Source: Clostridia bacterium | Lineage (GTDB): Bacteria; Bacillota; Clostridia; Christensenellales; Aristaeellaceae | Direction of reading: 5' to 3' | NCBI GenBank assembly: GCA_017937655.1 | Contig: JAGBDE010000008.1 | Coordinates: 16,773 to 80,772 of the forward strand | DNA: 64,000 nucleotides | Shown here: positions 35,076 through 43,018 of the stretch, piece after piece | Layout of the letters: the number at the start of each line of letters is the position of its first letter | Position numbering within the stretch: the first letter of the stretch is position 1 | Notes under the pieces: generated by a model | Seen by the model: the letters and a program-made list of their open reading frames with translations, nothing else | Told to the model about the DNA's origin: nothing | Database searches by the model: none | Made by a program: the position numbers and the translations under genes

Positions 35076-36599
35076 ATGAAAAAATTCCTTGCTTACCTGC
35101 TTACCGTAATCATGGTTCTGTCCATGGTGTCCTTCGCCAGCGCTTCCGAACTGGCCGGCACTTATGACATCACCGTTTGGGTGGCTGCTGAAGTCGTGGA
35201 CCTGACTCTGGCCCAGATTGAAGAGTTCAACCAGACCAACGAGTTCGGCATCGTGTTCAACGCCACCGTTGAGCCCGTGTCCGAGGCTGACGCTGCTACC
35301 CAGATGATCACCGACGTTGAAGCCGGCGGCGACCTGTTCTGCTTTGCTCAGGACCAGTTTGCTCGTCTGGTGCAGGCCGGCGCTCTGGCCAAGCTGGGCG
35401 TGAAGGCCGGCGAAACCGTCAGCGCTGCCAACGCTCCCGTGGTTGTGTCCGCCGCCACCGTGGGCGACACCCTGTACGCCTACCCCCTCACCGCTGACAA
35501 CGGCTACTTCATGTACTATGACAAGTCCGTCGTCTCCGAGGATCACATCGACTCTCTGGAAGCCATCATCGCTGACTGCGAAGCTGCCGAGAAGTACTTC
35601 GCCTTCGAAATGAACACCTCCGCCTGGTACCTGGCTTCCTTCTTCTTCGCCACCGGCTGCGAATCCACCTGGGAAACCGACGCCGAAGGCAAGTTCGTCT
35701 CCGTGAAGGATACCTTCAACAGCCCCGAAGGCCTGATCGCCGTCAAGGGTATGAAGAAGCTGGTGGATTCTCCCTTCCATCTGTCCTCTTCCTCCGGCGC
35801 TGAGTTCTCCTCCGGCGCTGCCGTGGTCGTCACCGGCACCTGGGATTTCATGACCGTTCAGGGCATCCTGGGCGACAACATGGGCGTTGCCGATCTGCCT
35901 TCCTTCGAAGTGGACGGCCAGATCTACCACCTCGGTTCCTTCAACGGCTGCAAGCTGATGGGCGTGAAGCCCCAGGTTGATCCCGCCCGTGCTGCTGCCC
36001 TGCATCAGCTGGCTCAGTACCTGACCGGTGAAAAGTGCCAGGCCGAGCGTTTCGCAGAGCGCGCCTGGGGCCCCTCCAACCTGAACGTGCAGGCTTCTGA
36101 AGCTGTCCAGGCCAACGCCGGTCTGGTGGCCCTGAACGCCCAGGCTCCCTACTCCATCCCCCAGGGCAACATCCATGGTTCTTGGTGGGATATCGCCAAG
36201 GTTATCGGCGATGACGTGAAGGCCGCTACCGACGACGCCGGTCTGCAGGCTGCCCTGGACAACTACCAGGCCAAGATCGCTGACCTGTTCAAGCTGGACA
36301 CCAACGCCCTGCTGTTCGTGGGCGCCTGGAACGGCTGGAACAACGCTGACGATACCGATACCTACTACTTCAAGGACAACTCCCTGACCCTGGACGTGCC
36401 CGAAAGCGATTACATGGGCGGCCGCATCGTGAACCCCGGCGACTGGGGCACCGATAAGGGCTTTGCTCAGGTTGTGACCGGCGTTGAGTACATCAAGGAT
36501 CTGGGTGCTGACAACCCCGACAACAACATCGTGTTCGCTGAGGCCGGCAACTACACCGTGACCATCAACGGCACCGAAATCTCCATCGTGAAGAACTAA
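35076..36599 (+). CDS. Carbohydrate ABC transporter binding protein with C-terminal starch-binding-like domain
   Basis: 507 residues from ATG 35076 (AAAGGATG upstream and the signal peptide MKKFLAYLLTVIMVLSMVSF starting there; ATG 35034 would add a charged tail). No lipobox Cys. Residues about 25-400 are a family 1 solute-binding protein (YDITVWVAAEVVDLTLAQIE, LFCFAQDQFARLVQAGAL, AAVVVTGTWDF). Residues about 410-507 (LLFVGAWNGWNNADD ... FAEAGNYTVTINGTE) look like a SusE/SusF-type starch-binding module. Codon use is that of a highly expressed gene. Probably captures maltodextrin-like sugars for the permeases that follow. Confidence 0.88.
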   Translation: MKKFLAYLLTVIMVLSMVSFASASELAGTYDITVWVAAEVVDLTLAQIEEFNQTNEFGIVFNATVEPVSEADAATQMITDVEAGGDLFCFAQDQFARLVQAGALAKLGVKAGETVSAANAPVVVSAATVGDTLYAYPLTADNGYFMYYDKSVVSEDHIDSLEAIIADCEAAEKYFAFEMNTSAWYLASFFFATGCESTWETDAEGKFVSVKDTFNSPEGLIAVKGMKKLVDSPFHLSSSSGAEFSSGAAVVVTGTWDFMTVQGILGDNMGVADLPSFEVDGQIYHLGSFNGCKLMGVKPQVDPARAAALHQLAQYLTGEKCQAERFAERAWGPSNLNVQASEAVQANAGLVALNAQAPYSIPQGNIHGSWWDIAKVIGDDVKAATDDAGLQAALDNYQAKIADLFKLDTNALLFVGAWNGWNNADDTDTYYFKDNSLTLDVPESDYMGGRIVNPGDWGTDKGFAQVVTGVEYIKDLGADNPDNNIVFAEAGNYTVTINGTEISIVKN

Positions 36600-36662
36600 T
36601 CAGCAACGTCTGACCATCTGTGAAATAACAGCTCTGTACAGATTCTGATGCTTCACATATTT

Positions 36663-36691
36663 GGCCGGAGCCAACTTGCTTGGTTCCGGCC
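36663..36691 (+). terminator. Intercistronic stem-loop after the binding-protein gene
   Basis: GGCCGGAGCCAA pairs with TTGGTTCCGGCC (one mismatch) around CTTGC, followed only by ATTT. It is more likely an mRNA-stabilising or leaky terminator stem that keeps permease expression below that of the binding protein. Confidence 0.6.
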
Positions 36692-36718
36692 ATTTCCATA
36701 AAGGAGCGGATTCCGGAC

Positions 36719-38260
36719 ATGAAACAGTATACTGACCTTGAATACCTGAAACTGTCCAGGGGTCAGAAGCTGCTGTACAAAATTGCCAGTTTTTTCTGTT
36801 CCATCCCCCAGAAAATCAAGGGATTGTTCGTGGGCCTGTGGAACCTGATCAAAAATGCCGGCAAGGCCATCGGCAGCGAAGCAGCTGACATCTGGACCAC
36901 TTTCCGGGACGGCGACTGGAAAACCAAGCTGTCCTTCTTCATCATGGGCTTTGGCAACCTGGCCCGGGGGCAGATCCTCCGCGGCCTTCTGTTCCTGCTG
37001 TTTGAAGTTGTGTTCATCGGCTATATGGTCATTGCCGGCGGGTACTGGCTCAGCATGCTGCCCAGCCTGGGCAAGGTGGGCCCCACCGAAGAATACAACC
37101 TGATTTACGATGCCTACGTCACCACCTACAACGATAACTCCTTCAAGATCCTGCTTTATGGCGTTCTGACCATCTTCTTTATCATCGCCTTTATTTACAC
37201 CTGGCGTGTGAACGTGAAGCAGAACAAGATGGCGGAAAAGATCCTGAAGAGCGGCAAGCAGCTGCGCAGCGGCAAGGAAGACCTGCGTTCCCTGGTGGAC
37301 GACCAGTTCCACAAAACCCTGCTGGCTCTGCCCCTGACCGGCATTATCGTCTTTACGGTGCTGCCCATTGTGTTCATGATTCTGGTGGCATTCACCAACT
37401 ACGACGGCACCCATGACGGTTATTACAACAACCTGTTCACCTGGGTGGGTCTGGACAACTTCAACACCATGCTGTCCTGGAAAGTGGGCACCGGCGCCGG
37501 CACCCAGAGCTACGCCGCCACCTTCGGCGAGGTTCTCAGCTGGACGCTGATCTGGGCCTTCTTTGCCACCTTCACCAACTACTTCCTGGGCATGTTCGTG
37601 GCCATGGCCATCAACAAGCGGGGCATCAACCTGAAAAAGCTGTGGCGTACCATTCTGGTATTGACCATCGCCATTCCCCAGTTCATCTCCCTGCTGTACG
37701 TGTCCAAGATGTTCGCCAAGAACGGCATCGTCAACGGCTTCCTGATGAGTATGGGGTGGATAGACCAGGCCCTGCCATTCTGGGAGGATCCCACCTGGGC
37801 CAGGATCACGGTCATCCTGATCAACATCTGGATCGGTATCCCCTACCTGATGCTGATCACCACCGGCATCCTGATGAACATCCCCCAGGATCTGTACGAA
37901 TCCGCCCGCATCGACGGCGCCAACGCATGGCAGCAGTACACCAAGATCACTTTGCCTTACATGCTGTTCGTCACCGGCCCCTACCTCTTGACCAGCTTTA
38001 CAGGCAATATGAACAACTTCAACGTCATCTACCTGCTCACCGGCGGCGCGCCAACCAACCCGGCGGCGTCCTCGGCGGCAGGCACGGTGGGCTACACAGA
38101 CCTGCTCATTACCTGGCTGTTCAAGATCACCACAGGCGCGGAAAGCCAGTACTACCTGGCCTCCGTGGTGGGTATTCTGGTGTTCATCGTGGTGGCGCTC
38201 ATCTCCCTGGTGGTATACAACGTGCTGCCGTCCATTAAGAACGAGGAGGATTTCCAGTGA
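36719..38260 (+). CDS. Carbohydrate ABC permease (MalF-like)
   Basis: 513 residues from ATG 36719 with AAGGAG upstream. It is longer than most sugar permeases: an N-terminal region (about 1-185) adds extra helices as in enterobacterial MalF, before the core permease of six helices. The coupling loop is ESARIDGANAWQQYTKITLP near 400-420, and NFNVIYLLTGGAPTNP is typical of maltodextrin permeases. Pairs with the following MalG-like protein. It ends one base into the next start codon. Confidence 0.92.
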   Translation: MKQYTDLEYLKLSRGQKLLYKIASFFCSIPQKIKGLFVGLWNLIKNAGKAIGSEAADIWTTFRDGDWKTKLSFFIMGFGNLARGQILRGLLFLLFEVVFIGYMVIAGGYWLSMLPSLGKVGPTEEYNLIYDAYVTTYNDNSFKILLYGVLTIFFIIAFIYTWRVNVKQNKMAEKILKSGKQLRSGKEDLRSLVDDQFHKTLLALPLTGIIVFTVLPIVFMILVAFTNYDGTHDGYYNNLFTWVGLDNFNTMLSWKVGTGAGTQSYAATFGEVLSWTLIWAFFATFTNYFLGMFVAMAINKRGINLKKLWRTILVLTIAIPQFISLLYVSKMFAKNGIVNGFLMSMGWIDQALPFWEDPTWARITVILINIWIGIPYLMLITTGILMNIPQDLYESARIDGANAWQQYTKITLPYMLFVTGPYLLTSFTGNMNNFNVIYLLTGGAPTNPAASSAAGTVGYTDLLITWLFKITTGAESQYYLASVVGILVFIVVALISLVVYNVLPSIKNEEDFQ

Positions 38261-39147
38261 TGAGTCAAGCAAAGTTGTTGGATAACAAGCCCGCACGCCA
38301 TCACATGGGCCTGCGTACCTCCCGCCTTATCGGCAACAGCGCCATTTACGCCTTCCTGATCATTATCAGCATCATCTGGCTGATTCCCTTCGTTTGCATC
38401 GTGCTACAGTCCTTCCGTGTGGAAAACACCCACCAGGTGGGCTACATCATCCCCAAAAAGTGGGGCTTTGACAACTATGTCAACCTGTTCCAGACGGACT
38501 TCCCCCGCTGGTACATGAACACCTTCATCTCCGCGCTGGTAACGGCGGCCCTGCAGACGGTGATCGTGCTGTGCATGAGCTACACCCTGTCCCGCTTCCG
38601 CTTCAAGCTGCGCAAGCCCCTCATGCGCCTGATGCTGATCCTGGGCATGTTCCCCGGTATGCTGACCATGATCATCCTCTACCGGGTTTTGAAGGATCTG
38701 GGCATGACCCAGGCCAACTCCGTGCCCGGCCTGATCCTGGTGTACGTGGCATCCTCCGGCATGGGTTACTACGTGTCCAAGGGCTTCTTTGACACCATTC
38801 CCAAATCCCTGGACGAGGCCGCCCGCGTGGACGGCGCTACCCGCTTCCAGGTGCTCAAGAAGATCATTCTTCCGCTTTCCAAACCCATTGTTATCTACAC
38901 CATTCTGACGGCCTTCATGGGCCCCTGGGGCGACTTCGTTTTCGCGCGATACATCGCCTTTGGCACATCCGCAGGCATGAACGTGGCAGTCGGCCTTTAC
39001 AACTGGCTGAACAAGGACCAGATCTCCAAATGCTACACCATGTTCTGCGCCGGCGGCGTACTGGTTGCCGTACCGGTCACGGTGCTGTTCATGTGCCTGC
39101 AGAGGTACTACGTAGAGGGCGTCACAGGCGGCGCCGTCAAGGGCTAA
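38260..39147 (+). CDS. Carbohydrate ABC permease (MalG-like)
   Basis: 295 residues. A GTG immediately upstream (38257) could also serve; GAGGAGG lies 7-10 bases away, and the ATG overlaps the MalF-like stop by one base. Six helices and the coupling loop LDEAARVDGATRFQVLKKII (the EAA motif), with NTFISALVTAALQTVIVLCM typical of MalG. Forms the transport channel with the MalF-like partner. Confidence 0.92.
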   Translation: MSQAKLLDNKPARHHMGLRTSRLIGNSAIYAFLIIISIIWLIPFVCIVLQSFRVENTHQVGYIIPKKWGFDNYVNLFQTDFPRWYMNTFISALVTAALQTVIVLCMSYTLSRFRFKLRKPLMRLMLILGMFPGMLTMIILYRVLKDLGMTQANSVPGLILVYVASSGMGYYVSKGFFDTIPKSLDEAARVDGATRFQVLKKIILPLSKPIVIYTILTAFMGPWGDFVFARYIAFGTSAGMNVAVGLYNWLNKDQISKCYTMFCAGGVLVAVPVTVLFMCLQRYYVEGVTGGAVKG

Positions 39148-39190
39148 GCCGGCCCGGACAATGGAATTTGAGTAAAGGAGAAATCTGTTT

Positions 39191-40318
39191 ATGGCAAGCG
39201 TAAAACTGACAGACGTCAAAAAGATTTACGATAACAAAGTCACCGCCGTTCACGACTTCAACCTGGAAATTGCGGACAAGGAATTTGTGGTGTTCGTCGG
39301 CCCCTCCGGCTGCGGAAAGTCCACCACCCTGCGCATGATCGCCGGCCTGGAGGACATCTCCGAGGGCATCGTGGAGATCGACGGCGTTGTGGTCAACGAC
39401 CTGCAGCCCAAGGATCGGGACATCGCCATGGTGTTCCAGAATTACGCCCTCTATCCCCACATGACGGTGTATGACAACATCGCCTTCTCCCTCCGGCTGA
39501 AGAAAATGCCCGAGGACGAGATCTACGAGAAGGTCACCAACGCCGCGGAGATCCTGGGCATTACCGAGTACCTGACCCGCAAGCCCCGCGCCCTGTCCGG
39601 CGGCCAGCGTCAGCGTGTGGCCATCGGCCGCGCCATGGTGCGCAACGCCAAGGTATTCCTCATGGACGAGCCTCTCTCCAACCTGGACGCCAAGCTGCGC
39701 AACCAGATGCGTGCCGAGATCATCCTGCTGCGCCAGAAGCTGGACACCACCTTCATCTACGTCACCCATGACCAGACCGAAGCCATGACCCTGGGCGACC
39801 GGATCGTCATCATGCGGGACGGCATCATCGAGCAGGTGGGCACCCCCACGGAAGTGTTCGAGATGCCTCGCAATATCTTCGTGGCCGAGTTCATCGGCGC
39901 GCCCAAGATGAACATGATCGACACCGAGCTGGTTAAGGAAGGCGACCGCTACTTCGTCACCCCCTTCGGCGCCAAGATCGAAGTGGACGGCGAGAAGCGC
40001 AACGAGCTCATCCAGCGCGGCGTGGAAGCCGGCTCCATCAAGCTGGGCGTCCGCCCCGAGCACATCGTTCTTTCTGAGGAAGGCAGCGAAGCCGCCATCC
40101 CCTGCAAGCTGGAAGTGAACGAAATGATGGGCAGCGAGCTGCACCTGCACGTCTTCACCGAGGACGGCACCCGGCTCATCGTCCGCATTCCCACCATCAA
40201 CCTGACCATGGAGCAGCGCAACGCTTTGGTTTACGGCGCACAGCTGTACATCACCTTTGAAGGCAAGGTCATGCATTTCTTTGACAAGGAATCCGAACTG
40301 AACCTGATTTATGGATGA
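39191..40318 (+). CDS. Sugar ABC transporter ATPase (MsmK/UgpC/MalK type)
   Basis: 375 residues. Walker A GPSGCGKST at 37-45, Q-loop MVFQNYALYPHMTV, signature LSGGQRQRVAIGRAMV, Walker B VFLMDEPLSNLD, switch VTHDQTEAMTLGDRI. The C-terminal OB/TOBE regulatory domain (about 240-375) includes LGVRPEHIVLSEEGSEA, as in MsmK-type ATPases that energise several sugar importers. AAAGGAG upstream; ends the operon before a terminator. Confidence 0.95.
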   Translation: MASVKLTDVKKIYDNKVTAVHDFNLEIADKEFVVFVGPSGCGKSTTLRMIAGLEDISEGIVEIDGVVVNDLQPKDRDIAMVFQNYALYPHMTVYDNIAFSLRLKKMPEDEIYEKVTNAAEILGITEYLTRKPRALSGGQRQRVAIGRAMVRNAKVFLMDEPLSNLDAKLRNQMRAEIILLRQKLDTTFIYVTHDQTEAMTLGDRIVIMRDGIIEQVGTPTEVFEMPRNIFVAEFIGAPKMNMIDTELVKEGDRYFVTPFGAKIEVDGEKRNELIQRGVEAGSIKLGVRPEHIVLSEEGSEAAIPCKLEVNEMMGSELHLHVFTEDGTRLIVRIPTINLTMEQRNALVYGAQLYITFEGKVMHFFDKESELNLIYG

Positions 40319-40331
40319 TGGATCCACACAA

Positions 40332-40366
40332 AAACCGCCCCGGCCAACTGGCTGAGGCGGTTTCTT
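40332..40366 (+). terminator. Bidirectional terminator between the sugar ABC operon and the XRE-cupin-ligase gene
   Basis: AAACCGCC pairs with GGCGGTTT, with inner CGGCCAACTGGCTG pairing and T-runs on both strands; the two genes converge here. Confidence 0.8.
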
Positions 40367-40376
40367 TATGCGTTGA

Positions 40377-42641
40377 TCACAGCTTGTTGCGCTGGATTTT
40401 GCCGGAGATGGTCTTGGGCAGCTCCGTGCGGAACTCCACGATGCGGGGGTACTTGTAGGGGGCGGTGTGCTGCTTGACGTAGGCCTGGATTTCCTTCTTC
40501 AGGTCGTCGGTGCCCTCGGTGTCCTTGGTCAGGACGATGCAGGCCTTGACCACCTGGCCGCGGACATCGTCCGGGGCGCCGGTGACACCGCACTCCAGTA
40601 CGTAGGGCAGCTCCATGATGACGGACTCGATCTCAAACGGCCCGATACGGTAGCCGGAGGACTTGATCACGTCGTCCACGCGGCTGACGTACCAGAAGAA
40701 GCCCTGTTCGTCCTTCCAGGCCACGTCGCCGGTGTGGTACCAGCCATCGTGGAGGACGGCAGCGGTCTTTTCCTCGTCCTGGTAGTAGCCCAGGAACAGG
40801 CCGCAGGGAACCTTCTCGCTGGTGCGGATGCAGATCTCGCCGTTCTGGCCGGTGGGCACGGGATTGCCGTCCGGATCCAGCAGCTGGATATCGTACAGGG
40901 GGCTGGCCTTGCCCATGGAGCCCACCTTGTGGGCGTTGCCCACCAGATTGGCGATGGACAGGGTGGTTTCCGTCTGGCCGAAGCCCTCGATGAGCTGCAG
41001 GCCGGTCAGCTTCTCAAACTGATAGTAGACCTCGGGGTTGAGAGCCTCGCCGGCGGTGGTGGCCCGCACGACGGAGGAGAAATCATACTTGGTCAGATCC
41101 TGCTTGATCATCATGCGGTACATGGTGGGCGGTGCGCAGAAGGTGGTGATTTTGTACTTGCCAAACAGGGGCAGGATCTCCGCCGCGTCAAAGCGGTCAA
41201 AGTCGTAGGTGAACACGCCGCCTTCGCAGAGCCACTGGCCGTAGTACTTGCCCCAGAGGGCCTTGCCCCAGCCGGTATCGGAGATGGTGAAGTGGATGCC
41301 GTCACGATGCACGCAATGCCAGTATTTGGCGGTGATGTAATGGCCCAGGGGGTACTTGAAGCTGTGGGTGGCAATCTTGGGATAGCCGGTGGTGCCGGAG
41401 GTGAAGAACATCAGCATGGGATCGTTGCCGCAGGGAGTGTCCTCGGTGCGGAGATAGCGGCGGCTGAACAGGCCAAACTCCTTGTCGAAGTCATGCCAGC
41501 CGTCACGGCTGCCGCCTACCAGAACCTTGGTCTTCAGGGTGGGGCTGGTCTCGGCGGCCAGTTCTACCTGGTGAGCCACGTCGCCGTCGGCGGTGCAGAG
41601 GATGGCGCTGACGCCGGCAGCCTGGAAACGGTACTCAAAGTCGTGCGCCAGCAGCTGGTTGGTAGCGGGGATAGCGATGGCGCCCAGCTTGCACAGGGCG
41701 GTCATGGCAGGCCAGAACTGCCAGTGGCGCTTCAGCACCAGCATGACCCGGTCGCCCTTCTTTACGCCCAGAGAGGTGAAGTAGTTGGCGGCCTGGTTGG
41801 ACAGATCCTTCATGTCCTTGAAGGTGAAGCGGCGTTCTTCCTTGGTGCGGCTCAGATGCAGCATGGCCAGCTTTTCCGGATCCTTCCGGGCCACCGCGTC
41901 CACGATGTCAAAACCGAAGTTGAACTGATCCTCGTTCATAAAGTCGATGGACTTGAGGGTGCCGTTTTCGTCCTCCTCGGCCCGGATGAACTTCTTGCAG
42001 CAGAGCTCGGGATCGCTTTCCACAACGGGAGCATGGCGTTCCTGCACTTCCTCCGCCACGTTGGACTTGCCGTGGAGAACCATGGCCAGGAACAGGCAGC
42101 CTTCTCCGTCCACCGCGATCATGCCGTGGGGAGTGGCGGAATCGTAGTAGATGCTGTCGCCCTCGTGGAGGATTTCCGTATGCTCGCCGATCTGCACCTT
42201 CAGGGAGCCCTTCAGGATCAGGTCGAACTCCTGGCCGGCATGGGTGGCCAACTGGATGGGCTTGTCCTGCTGCTCGGGCAGATAGTCATAGCGGACCCAG
42301 TAGGGCTCGGCGATCTTATGGCGGAACATGGGGGCCAGGTTCTGGATGCGGATGCCCTCCTCACGGGCGGTGGTGATGCCGCGATCCTTGCGGGTGACGG
42401 TATAGCTGCTCAGGTGAGCGCTGTGGCCTTCCAGAAGGTCGGTCAGCTCAATGCCAAACGCCAGGGCGCATTTGTGGATAAAAGAGAAAGGCAGATCCAC
42501 CTTGCCGGATTCATACTCTACATAAGTGGCCTCGGTCACCTGGGTGCGCAGAGACATTTCCTCCGTGGAAAAGCTCATAATCTGCCGCATCTCACGAATA
42601 CGAAGCGCGATTTCCTGAATTTGCTGACGGGACTGGTTCAC
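40377..42641 (-). CDS. XRE-cupin-acyl-CoA synthetase fusion
   Basis: 754 residues; GTG start at 42641 with GGAGG 8 bases upstream. Residues about 10-70 are an XRE-type helix-turn-helix (MSLRTQVTEATYVEYESGKV), about 115-190 a cupin (THAGQEFDLILKGSLKVQIG then GDSIYYDSATPHGMIAV), and about 240-754 an AMP-forming acyl-CoA synthetase with P-loop TSGTTGYPK (414-422), GQTETT, YHTGDVAW and C-terminal catalytic Lys 748 (SGKIQRNKL). XRE-cupin is a known regulator architecture and is here welded to an enzyme. A T-box with a tentative Ile specifier controls it. I infer activation of a short or branched acid (for example 2-methylbutyrate) to its CoA ester; the acyl substrate is not proven. Confidence 0.88.
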   Translation of the reverse strand: MNQSRQQIQEIALRIREMRQIMSFSTEEMSLRTQVTEATYVEYESGKVDLPFSFIHKCALAFGIELTDLLEGHSAHLSSYTVTRKDRGITTAREEGIRIQNLAPMFRHKIAEPYWVRYDYLPEQQDKPIQLATHAGQEFDLILKGSLKVQIGEHTEILHEGDSIYYDSATPHGMIAVDGEGCLFLAMVLHGKSNVAEEVQERHAPVVESDPELCCKKFIRAEEDENGTLKSIDFMNEDQFNFGFDIVDAVARKDPEKLAMLHLSRTKEERRFTFKDMKDLSNQAANYFTSLGVKKGDRVMLVLKRHWQFWPAMTALCKLGAIAIPATNQLLAHDFEYRFQAAGVSAILCTADGDVAHQVELAAETSPTLKTKVLVGGSRDGWHDFDKEFGLFSRRYLRTEDTPCGNDPMLMFFTSGTTGYPKIATHSFKYPLGHYITAKYWHCVHRDGIHFTISDTGWGKALWGKYYGQWLCEGGVFTYDFDRFDAAEILPLFGKYKITTFCAPPTMYRMMIKQDLTKYDFSSVVRATTAGEALNPEVYYQFEKLTGLQLIEGFGQTETTLSIANLVGNAHKVGSMGKASPLYDIQLLDPDGNPVPTGQNGEICIRTSEKVPCGLFLGYYQDEEKTAAVLHDGWYHTGDVAWKDEQGFFWYVSRVDDVIKSSGYRIGPFEIESVIMELPYVLECGVTGAPDDVRGQVVKACIVLTKDTEGTDDLKKEIQAYVKQHTAPYKYPRIVEFRTELPKTISGKIQRNKL

Positions 42642-42665
42642 CGGGCATACCTCCTTTTTTCATAG

Positions 42666-42941
42666 AAAAAAACCCGTCTCAAAGTTTTTTCTTTGAGACG
42701 GGTGTGTTCACATCCGCGGTACCACTCAAATTGCAGCATCTGCTGCCACTCATCGGGTTCTATCAAACCCTGTGCATTCACGCAGCCTCACGGAAAACCT
42801 TACTTTTGGCATTTCAGGCTTTCAACTCAGAAGGGATAAGCGCTTGAAACCTCTGCTGCCGGTTCGCACCAACCACCGGCTCTCTGAAAGCGTCCGTTTC
42901 GGCCGTCTTCGTCATCGTCGTTCAAATGGTATTCAATTTAC
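42666..42941 (-). promoter_or_regulatory. T-box leader of the XRE-cupin-ligase gene (specifier tentatively AUC, Ile)
   Basis: Minus-strand RNA has the stem I distal motif AGAGAGCCGGTGGTTGGTG, a specifier region CTTATCCCTTCTGAG, the T-box AGTGGTACCGCGG, and a terminator of CCCGTCTCAAAG with CTTTGAGACGGG plus seven U (42702-42666). By the usual six-base spacing between the codon and the GAG box, the specifier reads AUC (isoleucine); CUU is the alternative if the spacing differs. UGGU in the T-box fits an A73 tRNA, true of Ile and Leu. Uncharged tRNA would favour antitermination and ligase expression. Confidence 0.88.
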
Positions 42942-42947
42942 GATGGC

Positions 42948-42977
42948 ATCTTATCACACTTATAGGGGGACTGTCAA
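42948..42977 (-). promoter_or_regulatory. Promoter of the Ile-type T-box transcript
   Basis: TTGACA (42977-42972), 18-base spacer, TAAGAT (42953-42948) with an extended -10 TG. Confidence 0.75.
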
Positions 42978-43018
42978 TCCGCTTTTTGCAAAAACAGCAA
43001 AGAAACATCGGCGGATCA

